A stretch of DNA of 6,225 bases from Candidatus Micrarchaeia archaeon (lineage in GTDB: Archaea; Micrarchaeota; Micrarchaeia; Anstonellales; JAHKLY01): assembly GCA_041653315.1 (NCBI GenBank), contig JBAZFO010000050.1, positions 1 through 6,225 of the forward strand, in the 5' to 3' direction. The notes below the pieces were generated by a model. That model saw only the letters and a list, made by a program, of their open reading frames with translations, was not told the DNA's origin and did not search any database. Made by a program: the position numbers and the translations under genes. Shown here piece after piece: positions 1 to 5,384 of this stretch (the first letter of the stretch is position 1; each line of letters begins with the position of its first letter).

Positions 1-193
1 AATGCGCCCAGGCATTACACAAATAGAAGATAACATAAATCAGGATGAATTGATTTTAATTATTGAAGAAGTACAAAATAAACCTTTAGCTTTAGGAATT
101 GCGCTTTTTAATTCAGAAGATATGAAGAATCAAACACAAGGAAAAGTAATAAAAACAATACATTATTTAAATGATAAAATTTGGGGGTTATAA
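1..193 (+). CDS. PUA-domain RNA-binding protein, MCT-1/Tma20-like (partial, C-terminal end)
   Basis: Only the last roughly 63 codons are present; the frame is open to the left edge, so the first visible ATG (position 2) is probably an internal Met. The visible residues read MRPGIT near the left edge, then a stretch of beta-type hydrophobics (ELILIIEE), then KPLALGIAL, GKVIKTIHYL and a terminal DKIWGL. This order (M-R/C-P-G-I, then PLA-GIA, then GKxxKxxHYxxDxIWxL) is the typical C-terminal half of a PUA domain in the archaeal relatives of MCT-1/Tma20, which bind structured RNA and in eukaryotes act in translation re-initiation and ribosome recycling. The protein is expected in the cytoplasm. 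Its stop is followed after 5 nt by a CCTTTTTAAA stretch that may end this transcript and also serve as the TATA box of the next gene. Family call is from remembered consensus; the RNA target cannot be told. Confidence 0.8.
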   Translation, partial: MRPGITQIEDNINQDELILIIEEVQNKPLALGIALFNSEDMKNQTQGKVIKTIHYLNDKIWGL

Positions 194-198
194 AAACC

Positions 199-206
199 TT
201 TTTAAA
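199..206 (+). promoter_or_regulatory. TATA box for the 230-676 gene (leaderless)
   Basis: TTTTTAAA, preceded by AAAACC in the place of a BRE, is centred about 27 nt ahead of the ATG at 230. That spacing puts the transcription start on or next to the start codon. The only possible ribosome site is a weak AGGT three bases before the ATG. The T-run here is also the only candidate terminator for the upstream PUA gene. Confidence 0.55.
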
Positions 207-229
207 CATAAAATAATATAATAGGTATT

Positions 230-676
230 ATGGTAACTGGAAAGTTTGAAGAGAGAAAAATTAAAAGCTCAGAAATTGACAATAAACTTAGACAACTTGT
301 TTTTTTATGTAGGACCTTGGAATTTAAAGATAAAATAGAAAAAGCTATTCAATTTAAAAAAATTGAAAATTTAAATATTACAAATGAGCAAATCGAAGAA
401 TTATTCACAATTTTATTTTCAACAAAAAGTAATAAAAATATTAATAATTTTTTTCCCCAAATAAATTATATTTCTAAAGAAGATATTTTTTTTGTTTTTA
501 GAGTCTTATTAACAGTACCAAAGTATAATCATGAATTATGGGTTCAGTTATTTGAAAATAAAGAAAATGCAAAATTAAATTTAGATCCTGATTCAATTAA
601 AATATATATGGATATTTTTATTCAAAGTGAATTATACAATAGTGATTTTATAAAAAAATGTGATATTTATATATAA
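230..676 (+). CDS. hypothetical helical protein, 148 aa
   Basis: I do not recognise this protein. It has 148 residues, is rich in Lys, Asn, Ile, Phe and Glu, and looks soluble and mostly helical, with repeated amphipathic segments (around 12-32, 33-47, 53-66, 83-95, 122-134). There is no signal peptide, no transmembrane segment, a single pair of separated Cys (27 and 144), and no metal or nucleotide motif. The ATG at 230 sits 27 nt after a TATA-like element, supporting a leaderless message and this start. The gene has its own promoter, so it is not clearly in an operon with the PUA gene 36 nt upstream. Its stop codon directly abuts the stop of the convergent membrane-protein gene, with no base between. 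A helical-repeat or partner-binding role is possible but unsupported. That it is a real gene is likely given length, start spacing and tight packing. Confidence 0.75.
   Translation: MVTGKFEERKIKSSEIDNKLRQLVFLCRTLEFKDKIEKAIQFKKIENLNITNEQIEELFTILFSTKSNKNINNFFPQINYISKEDIFFVFRVLLTVPKYNHELWVQLFENKENAKLNLDPDSIKIYMDIFIQSELYNSDFIKKCDIYI
652..658 (-). terminator. oligo-T terminator for the 677-1096 gene, inside the opposing ORF
   Basis: Read on the minus strand, a run of seven T lies about 19-25 nt beyond the stop of the membrane-protein gene, inside the last codons of the convergent plus-strand gene. Archaeal RNA polymerase ends transcription at such T runs; no hairpin is needed. The placement is seen, the function is inferred. 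Confidence 0.4.
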
Positions 677-1096
677 TTATTTTCTTAAGTAATACACAAG
701 TATTAGTGTGATTACAATTGCTAATATACCTATGTGGCCATTTCCAGGTGCTAATCTTTCAAAAGCAAGATAAATAGCAAAAAAGAAAGTTAAAACAAAA
801 GGGACAAATCCCAGCATTGTAAATCTATGAAATCTTTTTATGAATTTTTCAATATTTTTATAAGGAAATTCTAAATGGTGGTAGATAATAGGCATTATAA
901 AAATTCCTAGAGAGATAATACTACAATACAGTGCTCCGATTAATAATTTGTTTTCTAATTCATTTAAGTTTTGTGCTGAAAAGGCAGTAGCTAATAAAAA
1001 ACCAAAAAGTATTCCAATAACCCCAGTTAAAGTTCTGACTTCCCCTAGTATATCATTTAATTGTTTTCCTATATCATAAGTTTTATTGTTTTTCAT
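677..1096 (-). CDS. four-helix membrane protein, DUF6328-like
   Basis: 139 residues with four predicted transmembrane helices at about 24-40, 50-72, 93-113 and 121-136, and a short basic N-terminus. The opening LNDILGEVRTLTG followed by GILFGFLLATAFS, and the later IMPIIYHHLEF, match my memory of the DUF6328 family (conserved LNELR, then LFxFLLxxPF, then P-xxYHRLxF). That family is small, integral to the membrane and of unknown function, best known from bacteria. The HHLEF motif lies at the end of helix 2 on the same side as the basic loop KFIKRFHRF, which suggests that side faces the cytoplasm. The ATG at 1096 lies 26 nt from a TATA-like element that is also correctly placed for the divergent pilin-like gene. 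There is no ribosome site beyond a GAG. The family name is moderately sure; function is unknown. Confidence 0.8.
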   Translation of the reverse strand: MKNNKTYDIGKQLNDILGEVRTLTGVIGILFGFLLATAFSAQNLNELENKLLIGALYCSIISLGIFIMPIIYHHLEFPYKNIEKFIKRFHRFTMLGFVPFVLTFFFAIYLAFERLAPGNGHIGILAIVITLILVYYLRK

Positions 1097-1118
1097 GTTC
1101 TCATATTAAATACATAAG

Positions 1119-1126
1119 ATATAAAT
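1119..1126. promoter_or_regulatory. shared bidirectional TATA element between the DUF6328-like and pilin-like genes
   Basis: ATATAAAT (minus strand ATTTATAT) is the only clear TATA-like element in the 53-nt gap between the two divergent start codons. Its centre is about 27 nt from the plus-strand ATG at 1150 and about 26 nt from the minus-strand ATG at 1096, the spacing expected for leaderless archaeal messages in both directions. The element is seen; two-way use is inferred. Confidence 0.55.
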
Positions 1127-1149
1127 TGTTTTGCTTTGTAAAAAGATAT

Positions 1150-1572
1150 ATGAAAAAAGGTCAAGTTAGTGTAGAATTAATGATAATAATAGGTATTATT
1201 CTAATTTTAATAATTCCTTCGATAGTTTTTGTATTTAATTTCATAAGGAATGAAGGAAATGATGATTTTGCTGTTTCACAAGCTGATGTTATTACTTCAA
1301 GAATTAAATATACAATAAATATGGTTGGTTCTACAGGAACTGGTTCTGCTCTTAAAACAGAAATAGAAATTCCTTATGGTTTTGAAGGAATATCTACAGA
1401 AGAAGACGAAATTATTTTAAAAATGTGGACTTCTCCAGGTTTGACTGATTTTGCTAAAGTTACTGATTATCAAATTATTTCCAATGGTTTAGATAAAATA
1501 AAAGCACCAGGAACATATATTTTAGAAATAAGTGCATTAAACGAAACATATGTGAATGTGACATTAATGTAA
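1150..1572 (+). CDS. class III signal-peptide (pilin-like) protein, 140 aa
   Basis: The N-terminus MKKGQVSVELMII is an archaeal class III signal peptide: two lysines, cleavage expected after Gly4, Gln5 at +1, Ser7 at +3 and Glu9 at +5, followed by a hydrophobic segment (10-31) that forms the pilus core or a membrane anchor. Such precursors are cut by an EppA/PibD/FlaK-type prepilin peptidase and assembled into surface filaments. The rest (35-140) looks like a small beta-rich head with IPYGFEGI and a terminal GTYILEISALNETYVNVTL; NET (131-133) and NVT (136-138) are possible N-glycosylation sites. The frame is open back to a TTG at 1126, but the ATG at 1150 is chosen because it gives the exact signal motif and lies 27 nt after the TATA element. 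No secretion ATPase or peptidase gene is in the window, so the filament system is elsewhere. Head function is unknown. Confidence 0.88.
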   Translation: MKKGQVSVELMIIIGIILILIIPSIVFVFNFIRNEGNDDFAVSQADVITSRIKYTINMVGSTGTGSALKTEIEIPYGFEGISTEEDEIILKMWTSPGLTDFAKVTDYQIISNGLDKIKAPGTYILEISALNETYVNVTLM

Positions 1573-1582
1573 ATATATAACA

Positions 1583-1590
1583 TTTATAAA
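1583..1590 (+). promoter_or_regulatory. TATA box for the amidase gene (leaderless)
   Basis: TTTATAAA centred about 26 nt ahead of the ATG at 1613, in the 40-nt gap after the pilin-like gene. There is no Shine-Dalgarno-like sequence before the ATG, so the message is probably leaderless and made independently of the upstream gene. Confidence 0.6.
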
Positions 1591-1612
1591 CTATTACTAA
1601 CACAATTATATT

Positions 1613-2560
1613 ATGCCAACACAACAATGGTCTGTGAATTCAGGAAATTATGGAACGCATAAAATAAATTTTATATATGCAGTTTTTAGAGATAAATATA
1701 AGCCTTATGAATCAATGCCTTTTATTCCTGTAGAAAGATTTAACAAAGAGCATTTTGATCTTGCTTGTAAATTGTATAGAACTATTGATCCATATTTTAT
1801 TTATACTCAAAATTCATTAGGTTTAGCTCTTTTATTTTTAGAGAGTAAATTTATATTTGATAAAAATATATCTGTAGAATACATTTTAGATATTTATGAA
1901 TCTTTAAAAGTTCCTACTTATGATTTTATGGATGGTGTTATAATAGATTCAGGCCATGGGGGAAAAGATCCAGGTGCATGTTGGGATAATACACATACTG
2001 AACATATGGTTGTTTCAAAAATTGCTGGTTTATTAGAAGAAGAAATATTTTTAGATGCATCAACAAATTTTATACCTTTAAATTCATTAAAAATTATGTA
2101 TCCTAATGGTGTTCCTTCAGATGTTAAACCCTCTTTATCAAAAAGAGTAATAACTCCTTATCAATATGCAAAAGATTTAGGTTTAACAACAGAATTTTTT
2201 GTATCTTTACATTGTAATGCAGCAGAATCAAAAATAGCAAGAGGACTTTCGATTCATTATAGAGTTGATTATCCAAATAAAATGCAAAATAAAGATTATG
2301 CTCAGATTATGTATGATGAAATTATTAAACAAGTTCCTGAGTTAAAAGGGAATAGAACAAAACCATTAGTTGATGAAGGAACAAGATTGGCTGTATTAAA
2401 TACTGCTTTTACATATAATATTCCAGCTGTTTTAGTTGAAAATGGGTTTATATCAAATGAAGAAGATAAAAATTTATTATTTAATACTGAAATTAGAAAA
2501 AAAATAACAAAAGGAATTTATGAAGCACTAAAACAAATACTTCTTAAAATAAATTCTTAA
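1613..2560 (+). CDS. N-acetylmuramoyl-L-alanine amidase (Amidase_3 fold) with unassigned N-terminal domain
   Basis: 315 residues. The C-terminal part (about 107-310) is an Amidase_3 zinc hydrolase: GVIIDSGHGGKDPGA supplies the first zinc ligand His115, the TEH at 129-131 supplies Glu130, VSLHCNA supplies His200, and VLVENGFISNEEDKNLL supplies the catalytic Glu276. All four key residues are therefore present. In known members this domain cuts the bond between N-acetylmuramic acid and L-alanine of peptidoglycan stem peptides. An insertion of some 25-30 residues (about 145-172) lies between the Glu130 helix and the conserved KR (177-178). Residues 1-105 match nothing I recognise (aromatic-rich, helical, with a LALLFL segment at 71-76 too short for a clear membrane span). 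There is no signal peptide, so export is unexplained. The gene has its own TATA box and converges on the two-TM gene with an 11-nt gap. Enzyme class is firm; the substrate in an organism without murein is open. Confidence 0.9.
   Translation: MPTQQWSVNSGNYGTHKINFIYAVFRDKYKPYESMPFIPVERFNKEHFDLACKLYRTIDPYFIYTQNSLGLALLFLESKFIFDKNISVEYILDIYESLKVPTYDFMDGVIIDSGHGGKDPGACWDNTHTEHMVVSKIAGLLEEEIFLDASTNFIPLNSLKIMYPNGVPSDVKPSLSKRVITPYQYAKDLGLTTEFFVSLHCNAAESKIARGLSIHYRVDYPNKMQNKDYAQIMYDEIIKQVPELKGNRTKPLVDEGTRLAVLNTAFTYNIPAVLVENGFISNEEDKNLLFNTEIRKKITKGIYEALKQILLKINS
2497..2504 (-). terminator. oligo-T terminator for the two-TM gene, inside the amidase ORF
   Basis: On the minus strand a run of eight T lies about 68-75 nt past the stop of the two-TM gene, within the 3' end of the amidase gene (coding for its RKKITK lysines). 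No equally long T run lies nearer the stop. Function is inferred from the archaeal oligo-T rule. Confidence 0.35.
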
Positions 2561-2571
2561 AACTTAACTTC

Positions 2572-3792
2572 TTATCCATTAACATTAGATTCGTCATCAA
2601 AATTTAATTCTGTTCCAATATTTATTTCACCAGTTTCAAATGGGTCTTCTTCATTGTCTTCTTGTGTTTTTTCTTGTTGTGTTTCTTCTGTTTCTATTTT
2701 TAGAGGTTTTTTTGTTTCTGGTGTTTCTTCTGGTTCTTCTGTTTTTTCTTTTGGTTCTTCTTCTGGTTCTCTTTTAATTTCTGGTTTTTCAGATCTATTA
2801 TTAATCCAGTTTTCTATATCTAATATCATTAAATCAAACAAATTCATAATTTTTTCTCCTAATGATTTCTTTTCTTCTGGTTCTTCTATTTTTGGTTCTT
2901 CTGTTTTTTCTTCTGTTTCTTCAATTGGTGTTTCTTCTTTTATATTTTCAACTGGTTTTTCTTCTTTTTTATTTTTTCTTGTTGCTTTTTTCTTTTTTTG
3001 TTTTTTTGGTTTTTTTTCCTTTGTTTTTTCAATTATTTGTTCTTCTTCTAGTTCTTCTCTTTTTTCTTCTGATTCTTCTTTTTTCTTTATTTTTTCTATT
3101 TCTTTTTCTATTTTTTCAATCAATTTTAAAGCTTTTTTATATTTTCTTTTTGTTAAATATGTTGCAGTATTAAACATTGGATTTTGTTCTCTTCCAGATA
3201 AACTATTTACAGCATTTCTCCATCCTCTTCTTTTATCTAATTTTTTATAAATTTTAGAAATACCCCATACTGAAGTTCCAGCTATTAGTAAAGAACTACC
3301 TACTCCGATTAAAGTTTTTAATATACTACCAGGATAATAATTAAGTGCATTCATAATAACCGAAGAATACGACCAAGTGATAAATGTTACTCCTACAAAA
3401 ACTCCAACTTTTGTAATTCCCCTACCAATTCTAAATAATATCATTGGTTTTTTTTCTTCATGAGAAAATTCTTTTATAGACTCAATAGCAGATATATTTT
3501 GTAAATATAAATTTTTGTTTTTATCATATGTTTCTCCAAGATTATATTTTAAACCTGCTTTTTGTAAGACTTTTTCTTTTTTAAGGCCTTTTCTAATTTC
3601 TTTTCCATAACCGGTTAAACCAGTTAAATATCCTTTTTCAGCGAATTCTTTATATTCTTCTAATTTTCTTTGAGCACTTTCTAAGTCTATTTTTACATTA
3701 GTTAATTTAAGTGCTCTTCTTAATTCTTTAATTTCTGTTATTCTTTGATCATCTGTTTTTCTTAAATATTTTTTTCTTAAACCATATCCCAT
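2572..3792 (-). CDS. two-TM protein with long charged low-complexity tail, 406 aa
   Basis: I do not recognise a family. Residues 1-115 are basic and helical (KELRRALK, RKLEEYKEFAEKGYL). Two transmembrane helices follow at about 126-150 and 156-179, joined by a short NYYPG loop, so both ends should lie on the same side, probably the cytoplasm because both flanks are basic. Residues 215-270 form a Lys/Glu-rich helix or coiled coil with a lysine cluster (KKPKKQKKKK). Residues 275-385 are an acidic, Pro/Thr-containing disordered tail full of EEP and EET units. It is broken by one ordered-looking amphipathic segment at 310-332 (SLGEKIMNLFDLMILDIENW). The C-terminus ends in acidic FDDESNVNG. The ATG at 3792 is chosen because GGGGTGAG lies 3 nt before it. 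A scaffold, tether or membrane-remodelling role is only a guess. It diverges from the surface-protein gene. Confidence 0.85.
   Translation of the reverse strand: MGYGLRKKYLRKTDDQRITEIKELRRALKLTNVKIDLESAQRKLEEYKEFAEKGYLTGLTGYGKEIRKGLKKEKVLQKAGLKYNLGETYDKNKNLYLQNISAIESIKEFSHEEKKPMILFRIGRGITKVGVFVGVTFITWSYSSVIMNALNYYPGSILKTLIGVGSSLLIAGTSVWGISKIYKKLDKRRGWRNAVNSLSGREQNPMFNTATYLTKRKYKKALKLIEKIEKEIEKIKKKEESEEKREELEEEQIIEKTKEKKPKKQKKKKATRKNKKEEKPVENIKEETPIEETEEKTEEPKIEEPEEKKSLGEKIMNLFDLMILDIENWINNRSEKPEIKREPEEEPKEKTEEPEETPETKKPLKIETEETQQEKTQEDNEEDPFETGEINIGTELNFDDESNVNG
2655..3135. other. strand-asymmetric pyrimidine/purine tract
   Basis: About 480 bp in which the plus strand is very rich in T with C and G as TTCTTCTGG-type units, and the minus strand is correspondingly rich in A and G. 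It arises from the Glu/Lys codons (GAA, AAA) of the tail of the minus-strand two-TM gene. TCTGGTTCTTCT units recur at about 2727-2790 and 2876-2905. T runs such as 2667-2672 and 2707-2713 could end transcription coming out of the convergent amidase gene. Confidence 0.6.
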
Positions 3793-3795
3793 CTT

Positions 3796-3803
3796 CTCAC
3801 CCC
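3796..3803 (-). promoter_or_regulatory. Shine-Dalgarno site for the two-TM gene
   Basis: Minus strand GGGGTGAG ends 3 nt before the ATG at 3792. GGTGA pairs with the archaeal 16S 3' end, and this site fixes the start. Confidence 0.7.
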
Positions 3804-3831
3804 AAAATATGTTATCTTTTATGGTTTTTTA

Positions 3832-3843
3832 GGTTTAAAAACC
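3832..3843. promoter_or_regulatory. near-palindromic TATA region between the two-TM and surface-protein genes
   Basis: GGTTTAAAAACC is almost its own reverse complement and lies in the 101-nt divergent gap. Used leftwards, the TTTTAAA core would start the two-TM message about 18 nt before its ATG, which leaves room for its Shine-Dalgarno. Used rightwards it would give a leader of about 30 nt for the surface-protein gene. A second candidate for the rightward gene is TTTTTATA at about 3854-3861, which would give a leader of only about 10 nt. Confidence 0.45.
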
Positions 3844-3884
3844 TTTTGGTATGTTTTTTATAGTTTATTATTATAAAAATTAAT

Positions 3885-3890
3885 GGTGAT
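3885..3890 (+). promoter_or_regulatory. Shine-Dalgarno site for the surface-protein gene
   Basis: GGTGAT with a 3-nt spacer before the ATG at 3894; it supports that start, which also begins a classic signal peptide. Confidence 0.7.
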
Positions 3891-3893
3891 ATA

Positions 3894-5384
3894 ATGAAAA
3901 AAATTATTTGTTTGGTTTTTTTAATATTATCTTTAGCTGTTTTTGCAGATTGCATAGAAATAACTGAAGATTTAGATTTAGATGAGGATAATGAATCCTG
4001 TTTTATAATAACTGAAGATGATATTATTTTTGATTGTGGAGGAAATACAATTTGTGAAGATAGTGGAGACACGTGTATAACAATAGATGCAGAAGGAGTA
4101 AAAGTAAATGATTGTATAATAGAAGGAGATAGTGATGAAACAGCAATTGAAATAAAAGGAGATGAAGCAGAAATAACTGAATGTGTAATTGATAATTCTG
4201 AAACAGGAATTTATATATCGGATATATCTAGTTGCAGTGTTGAAAATATAGAAATTTCTAACTCTGAAACTGGTATGTATATAAAAGATTCAGATGAAAT
4301 TGAAATAGAAAATATTGAGATGACAGATGTTGAAACTGGTTTAAGTATAAGTTCTTCTCCAGATGTTTCTTTAAAAGATATTTCAGTTGAAACTGATGAA
4401 TATTTAGCATATTATTTAAGATTTAAAGTAGAAGATGAAGATGAAGATCCAATAGAAGAAGCTGAAGTTACTTTAGAAGCATCAGAAGGTTCTGATCCAT
4501 TTAGTGGTGATGAAACAGATGAAAATGGATATACTGAATGGCAGGAAGTTCATGTTGTGGAATATGAAGATGATAATGAAATAGAAGTCACCTTTATATT
4601 AACTGTTGAATTTGATGATGCAGAATATGAAGATGAAGATTTTGAAGTTTCAGAAACTGAAACAGTAACTATAGAATTAGATACAGATGTAGAAGCTCAA
4701 GAAGATGAAGATGAATTAGCACAATTAAATGAAGCATGTACAGGCAATACAGATTGTGCTTCTGGATACTGTTGTTTACAAGGAGATAAAAGATTTACAT
4801 GTCAATCAGGACCTGCATTTTGTTTAGCATATGAATGTACTGAAAATGATGATTGCGATGATGATGAGAAATGTGAAAATCATGATTGCAAAGCAATAAC
4901 AGGAACTTGTGGTTATGCAGATGATCATAAATGGATAAATTATGAATGCTGTGAAAATAAAGATTGCGAAGACGATGAAAAATGTGAAAGCCATGAATGT
5001 GTTGAGATAAATTGTGATTGTGGTGAAATAAAAGATCATAAGTGTGAAGCAGAATGCTGTGATAATAATGAATGTCCCAAAGGATATAAATGTATAAATA
5101 TGATTTGTTTATCTGGAGATGCATGTACTTTAGATTCTGAATGTAAAAATACAGAAAAATGTGTTAATAATTTTTGTGAGGAAATAACAGGCAGTTGCGG
5201 TTATGCATTTGAACATAGATGGATTTCTTTTGAATGCTGTATGGATTCAGAATGCTCAGATGGAACAACTTGTGTAAATAATGTTTGTAAAAAATCAACA
5301 CAAGAAACAAATGGAGGAATATGTGCAACTGGATTTATTATTCTTGGCACAATTTTCCTTGGGTTTTATATAAAAAGAGATTAA
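3894..5384 (+). CDS. anchored surface protein: signal peptide, beta-helix, Ig-like domain, Cys-rich repeats, C-terminal TM
   Basis: 496 residues, very acidic. Residues 1-18 are a signal peptide (MKK, hydrophobic core, cleavage after AVFA). Residues 19-165 are a right-handed parallel beta-helix of the NosD/PbH1 kind: a cap with IIFDCGGNTI, then coils whose turn residue recurs at about 61, 84, 105, 127 and 149 (ETGIYI, ETGMYI, ETGLSI). Residues 175-262 look like an Ig-like or carboxypeptidase-regulatory domain (PIEEAEVTLEA, then TDENGYTEW). Residues 282-465 are Cys-rich with 34 cysteines, including two 55-residue modules with identical spacing of ten cysteines. Residues 474-493 form a single membrane anchor followed by KRD, so nearly the whole protein faces outside. 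Such architectures occur in archaeal cell-surface proteins; binding carbohydrate, metal ions or another cell is possible but not shown. Its stop overlaps that of the convergent zinc-binding gene by 4 nt. Confidence 0.88.
   Translation: MKKIICLVFLILSLAVFADCIEITEDLDLDEDNESCFIITEDDIIFDCGGNTICEDSGDTCITIDAEGVKVNDCIIEGDSDETAIEIKGDEAEITECVIDNSETGIYISDISSCSVENIEISNSETGMYIKDSDEIEIENIEMTDVETGLSISSSPDVSLKDISVETDEYLAYYLRFKVEDEDEDPIEEAEVTLEASEGSDPFSGDETDENGYTEWQEVHVVEYEDDNEIEVTFILTVEFDDAEYEDEDFEVSETETVTIELDTDVEAQEDEDELAQLNEACTGNTDCASGYCCLQGDKRFTCQSGPAFCLAYECTENDDCDDDEKCENHDCKAITGTCGYADDHKWINYECCENKDCEDDEKCESHECVEINCDCGEIKDHKCEAECCDNNECPKGYKCINMICLSGDACTLDSECKNTEKCVNNFCEEITGSCGYAFEHRWISFECCMDSECSDGTTCVNNVCKKSTQETNGGICATGFIILGTIFLGFYIKRD
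4074..4388 (+). repeat. beta-helix coils (PbH1-like, period 21-23 residues)
   Basis: Coding repeat within the surface protein. The turn before each inner strand falls at residues 61, 84, 105, 127 and 149. The last three copies (SETGIYI, SETGMYI, VETGLSI) are exactly 22 residues apart, as expected for one turn of a parallel beta-helix. Confidence 0.7.
4836..5000 (+). repeat. 10-cysteine module, copy 1 (residues 315-369 of the surface protein)
   Basis: 55 residues with Cys at 315, 321, 327, 332, 339, 352, 353, 358, 364 and 369 and a central GTCGYADDHKWINYECC. Copy 2 has the same spacing at every position. A half-module with C-x4-C-x5-C-x4-C (residues 389-405) lies between the two copies. Confidence 0.8.
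5124..5288 (+). repeat. 10-cysteine module, copy 2 (residues 411-465 of the surface protein)
   Basis: 55 residues with Cys at 411, 417, 423, 428, 435, 448, 449, 454, 460 and 465 and a central GSCGYAFEHRWISFECC. Spacing is identical to copy 1 although most other residues differ, so the cysteine framework is under selection. Confidence 0.8.

Noticed and set aside
1126..1149. TTG start eight codons upstream in the pilin-like gene.
   Set aside because: It would bury the class III signal peptide and lie on the TATA element; the ATG at 1150 fits both the motif and the promoter spacing.
2654..3250. Open plus-strand frames with Ser/Phe- or Leu/Phe-rich translation (also 2862-3173).
   Set aside because: They are antisense shadows of GAA/AAA codons in the tail of the minus-strand two-TM gene; composition is unlike any real protein and there is no ribosome site or TATA spacing.
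3894..3953. Lipoprotein signal at the surface protein N-terminus (Cys20).
   Set aside because: The residues before the Cys (FAD) do not form a lipobox, and cleavage after Ala18 fits ordinary signal peptidase I; the protein also has a C-terminal anchor.
3812..4072. 86-residue minus-strand frame.
   Set aside because: It overlaps the signal peptide region and divergent promoter of the surface gene, is Ser/Lys-rich in an antisense pattern, and has no start signals.
4795..5124. Minus-strand open frames rich in His/Ile/Tyr (also 4824-5039).
   Set aside because: Antisense shadows of the Asp/Cys/Glu codons in the Cys-rich repeats of the surface protein.
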